Positions 6,132 through 7,113 of a stretch of DNA of 7,113 nucleotides are shown piece after piece. Under the pieces are notes generated by a model that saw only the letters and a list, made by a program, of their open reading frames with translations, was not told the DNA's origin and did not search any database. Positions within the stretch are counted from its first letter, which is position 1. Each line of letters opens with the position of its first letter. Location: assembly GCA_027623875.1 (NCBI GenBank), contig JAQBUS010000047.1, forward strand, positions 1 through 7,113, in the 5' to 3' direction. This DNA comes from Pseudomonadota bacterium. Its GTDB lineage: Bacteria; Pseudomonadota; Alphaproteobacteria; Rhodobacterales; Rhodobacteraceae. The position numbers and the translations under genes were made by a program.

Positions 6132-7113
6132 ATGGCGGTTAAACAAAATATTACAAGTGTGATGGACGCTAGAAGTCGAGAAGTATTTAAACAAATCGTT
6201 GAGAACTACCTCTCCTCTGGGGAGCCGGTGGGGTCTAGATCTTTAACTCAAACGCTAACGAAAAGTGTTAGCGCCTCAACTATACGTAACGTAATGCAGG
6301 ATTTAGAGGTTTTGGGTTTATTAAACAGCCCACATACCTCCGCAGGGAGAATTCCTACAGAACTAGGGCTCCGAATGTTTGTTGACGCAATCATGGAGGT
6401 TGGAGAGGTTAGAGAACAAGATAAACAAAAGATAGATAACACTTTAGATACGGATCAACCTCAAATTAACTCTATGTTAGACCGGGTTGGTTTGGCGCTA
6501 TCTGGTTTGACACAAAGTGCAAGCTTGGTGCTTTGCCCAAAACACGAAGCATCAATAAAACACATACAGTTTGTGAGTCTTGCTGAAGATAGAACACTGG
6601 TTGTTTTGGTTTTCGTAGATGGTAGTGTGGAAAACCGTTTTTTTGTCCCACCAAAAGGTCAAACACCCTCGTCGATGCGAGAAGCAGCTAATTTTCTTAA
6701 CAACATTGGGGTGGGTCATACAGTAAGTGAAATGAGGGCTAGGATTCAAGGTGAAATAAGCAAAAATAAAAAAGAGTTAAACGCACTTGCTTCAGAGTTG
6801 GTAGAGCTTGGGGTTGCTGTTTGGGAAAATAAGAGTGTTACAGAGGAGAGATTAATTGTTCGTGGAAGATCAAAGCTATTAAATGAAAACACTGATGAAC
6901 AAGGTATAGATAAAATTAAATCCCTTTTTGATGATCTAGAGAGGAAAAGAGATATTGCAAAGTTCCTTCAATTGACAGAAGAGGGTGAAGGAGTCAGAAT
7001 ATTTATTGGCTCAGAAAACAAACTTTTTTCACTTTCGGGTTCATCTTTGGTGGTTTCTCCTTATATGAACGCTGACAGAAAAATTATTGGTGCGGTTGGG
7101 GTCATTGGACCGA
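6132..7113 (+). CDS. hrcA: heat-inducible transcription repressor HrcA, 3' end cut by the window
   Basis: Repressor of class I heat-shock genes (groESL, and in many bacteria dnaK-grpE), which typically binds the CIRCE operator and is activated by GroEL. I translated the frame from the ATG at 6132; it stays open to the window edge, giving 327 codons of an expected 345-355. The N-terminal winged helix is clear: ARSREVFKQIVENYLSSGEPVGSRSL (about 13-38), SASTIRNVMQDLEVLGLL (47-64) and PHTSAGRIPTELGLRMFVD (67-85). The remainder is the dimerisation/GAF-like part, ending in VVSPYMNADRKIIGAVGVIGP, just before the usual TRLNYA-type C-terminal segment. It is divergent from rph. grpE is commonly the next gene but lies beyond the window. 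Confidence 0.96.
   Translation, partial: MAVKQNITSVMDARSREVFKQIVENYLSSGEPVGSRSLTQTLTKSVSASTIRNVMQDLEVLGLLNSPHTSAGRIPTELGLRMFVDAIMEVGEVREQDKQKIDNTLDTDQPQINSMLDRVGLALSGLTQSASLVLCPKHEASIKHIQFVSLAEDRTLVVLVFVDGSVENRFFVPPKGQTPSSMREAANFLNNIGVGHTVSEMRARIQGEISKNKKELNALASELVELGVAVWENKSVTEERLIVRGRSKLLNENTDEQGIDKIKSLFDDLERKRDIAKFLQLTEEGEGVRIFIGSENKLFSLSGSSLVVSPYMNADRKIIGAVGVIGP

Overview
This window is a compact stretch of ordinary bacterial chromosome, read as an alphaproteobacterium of moderately low G+C (about 40% by eye on sampled lines). The assignment rests on gene content and order: mnmG-rsmG-parA-parB facing a hemW-rdgB-rph cluster that diverges from hrcA. From memory this order is common in Rhodobacterales and related marine alphaproteobacteria; I could not search to confirm it. 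No mobile element, CRISPR array, tRNA, rRNA or foreign-looking island is visible, and no gene looks broken.

Layout. From 1 to 3543, four genes lie on the plus strand and overlap or nearly touch: the 3' part of mnmG (tRNA wobble-uridine modification), rsmG (16S rRNA G527 methylation), parA and parB (chromosome segregation). From 3547 to 6015, three genes lie on the minus strand, transcribed in the order rph (tRNA 3' trimming), rdgB (hydrolysis of non-canonical purine nucleotides) and hemW (radical-SAM heme chaperone family), with short overlaps. The two groups converge with only three bases between parB and hemW. From 6016 to 6131 there is a 116-bp divergent control region, the only intergenic space of note. 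From 6132 to the window end, on the plus strand, is hrcA, the heat-shock repressor, cut off about 20-30 residues before its expected end.

How the parts work together. ParA and ParB need a parS centromere, and a nearly perfect parS (15 of 16 bases of the consensus) lies inside rsmG at 1242-1257, where it encodes Val-Ser-Arg-Glu-Thr. The locus therefore carries segregation ATPase, CTPase clamp and loading site within about 2.3 kb. A mnmG-rsmG-parAB-parS cluster usually lies near the replication origin. The hrcA side probably begins a heat-shock operon, with grpE expected just beyond the window. Its promoter region lacks a recognisable CIRCE element but has a different, perfect 9-bp inverted repeat straddling the predicted promoter.

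I found no evidence of a wholly new system. The observations most worth checking are the coding-embedded parS, the non-CIRCE inverted repeat in front of hrcA, and the terminator-free convergence of parB and hemW.
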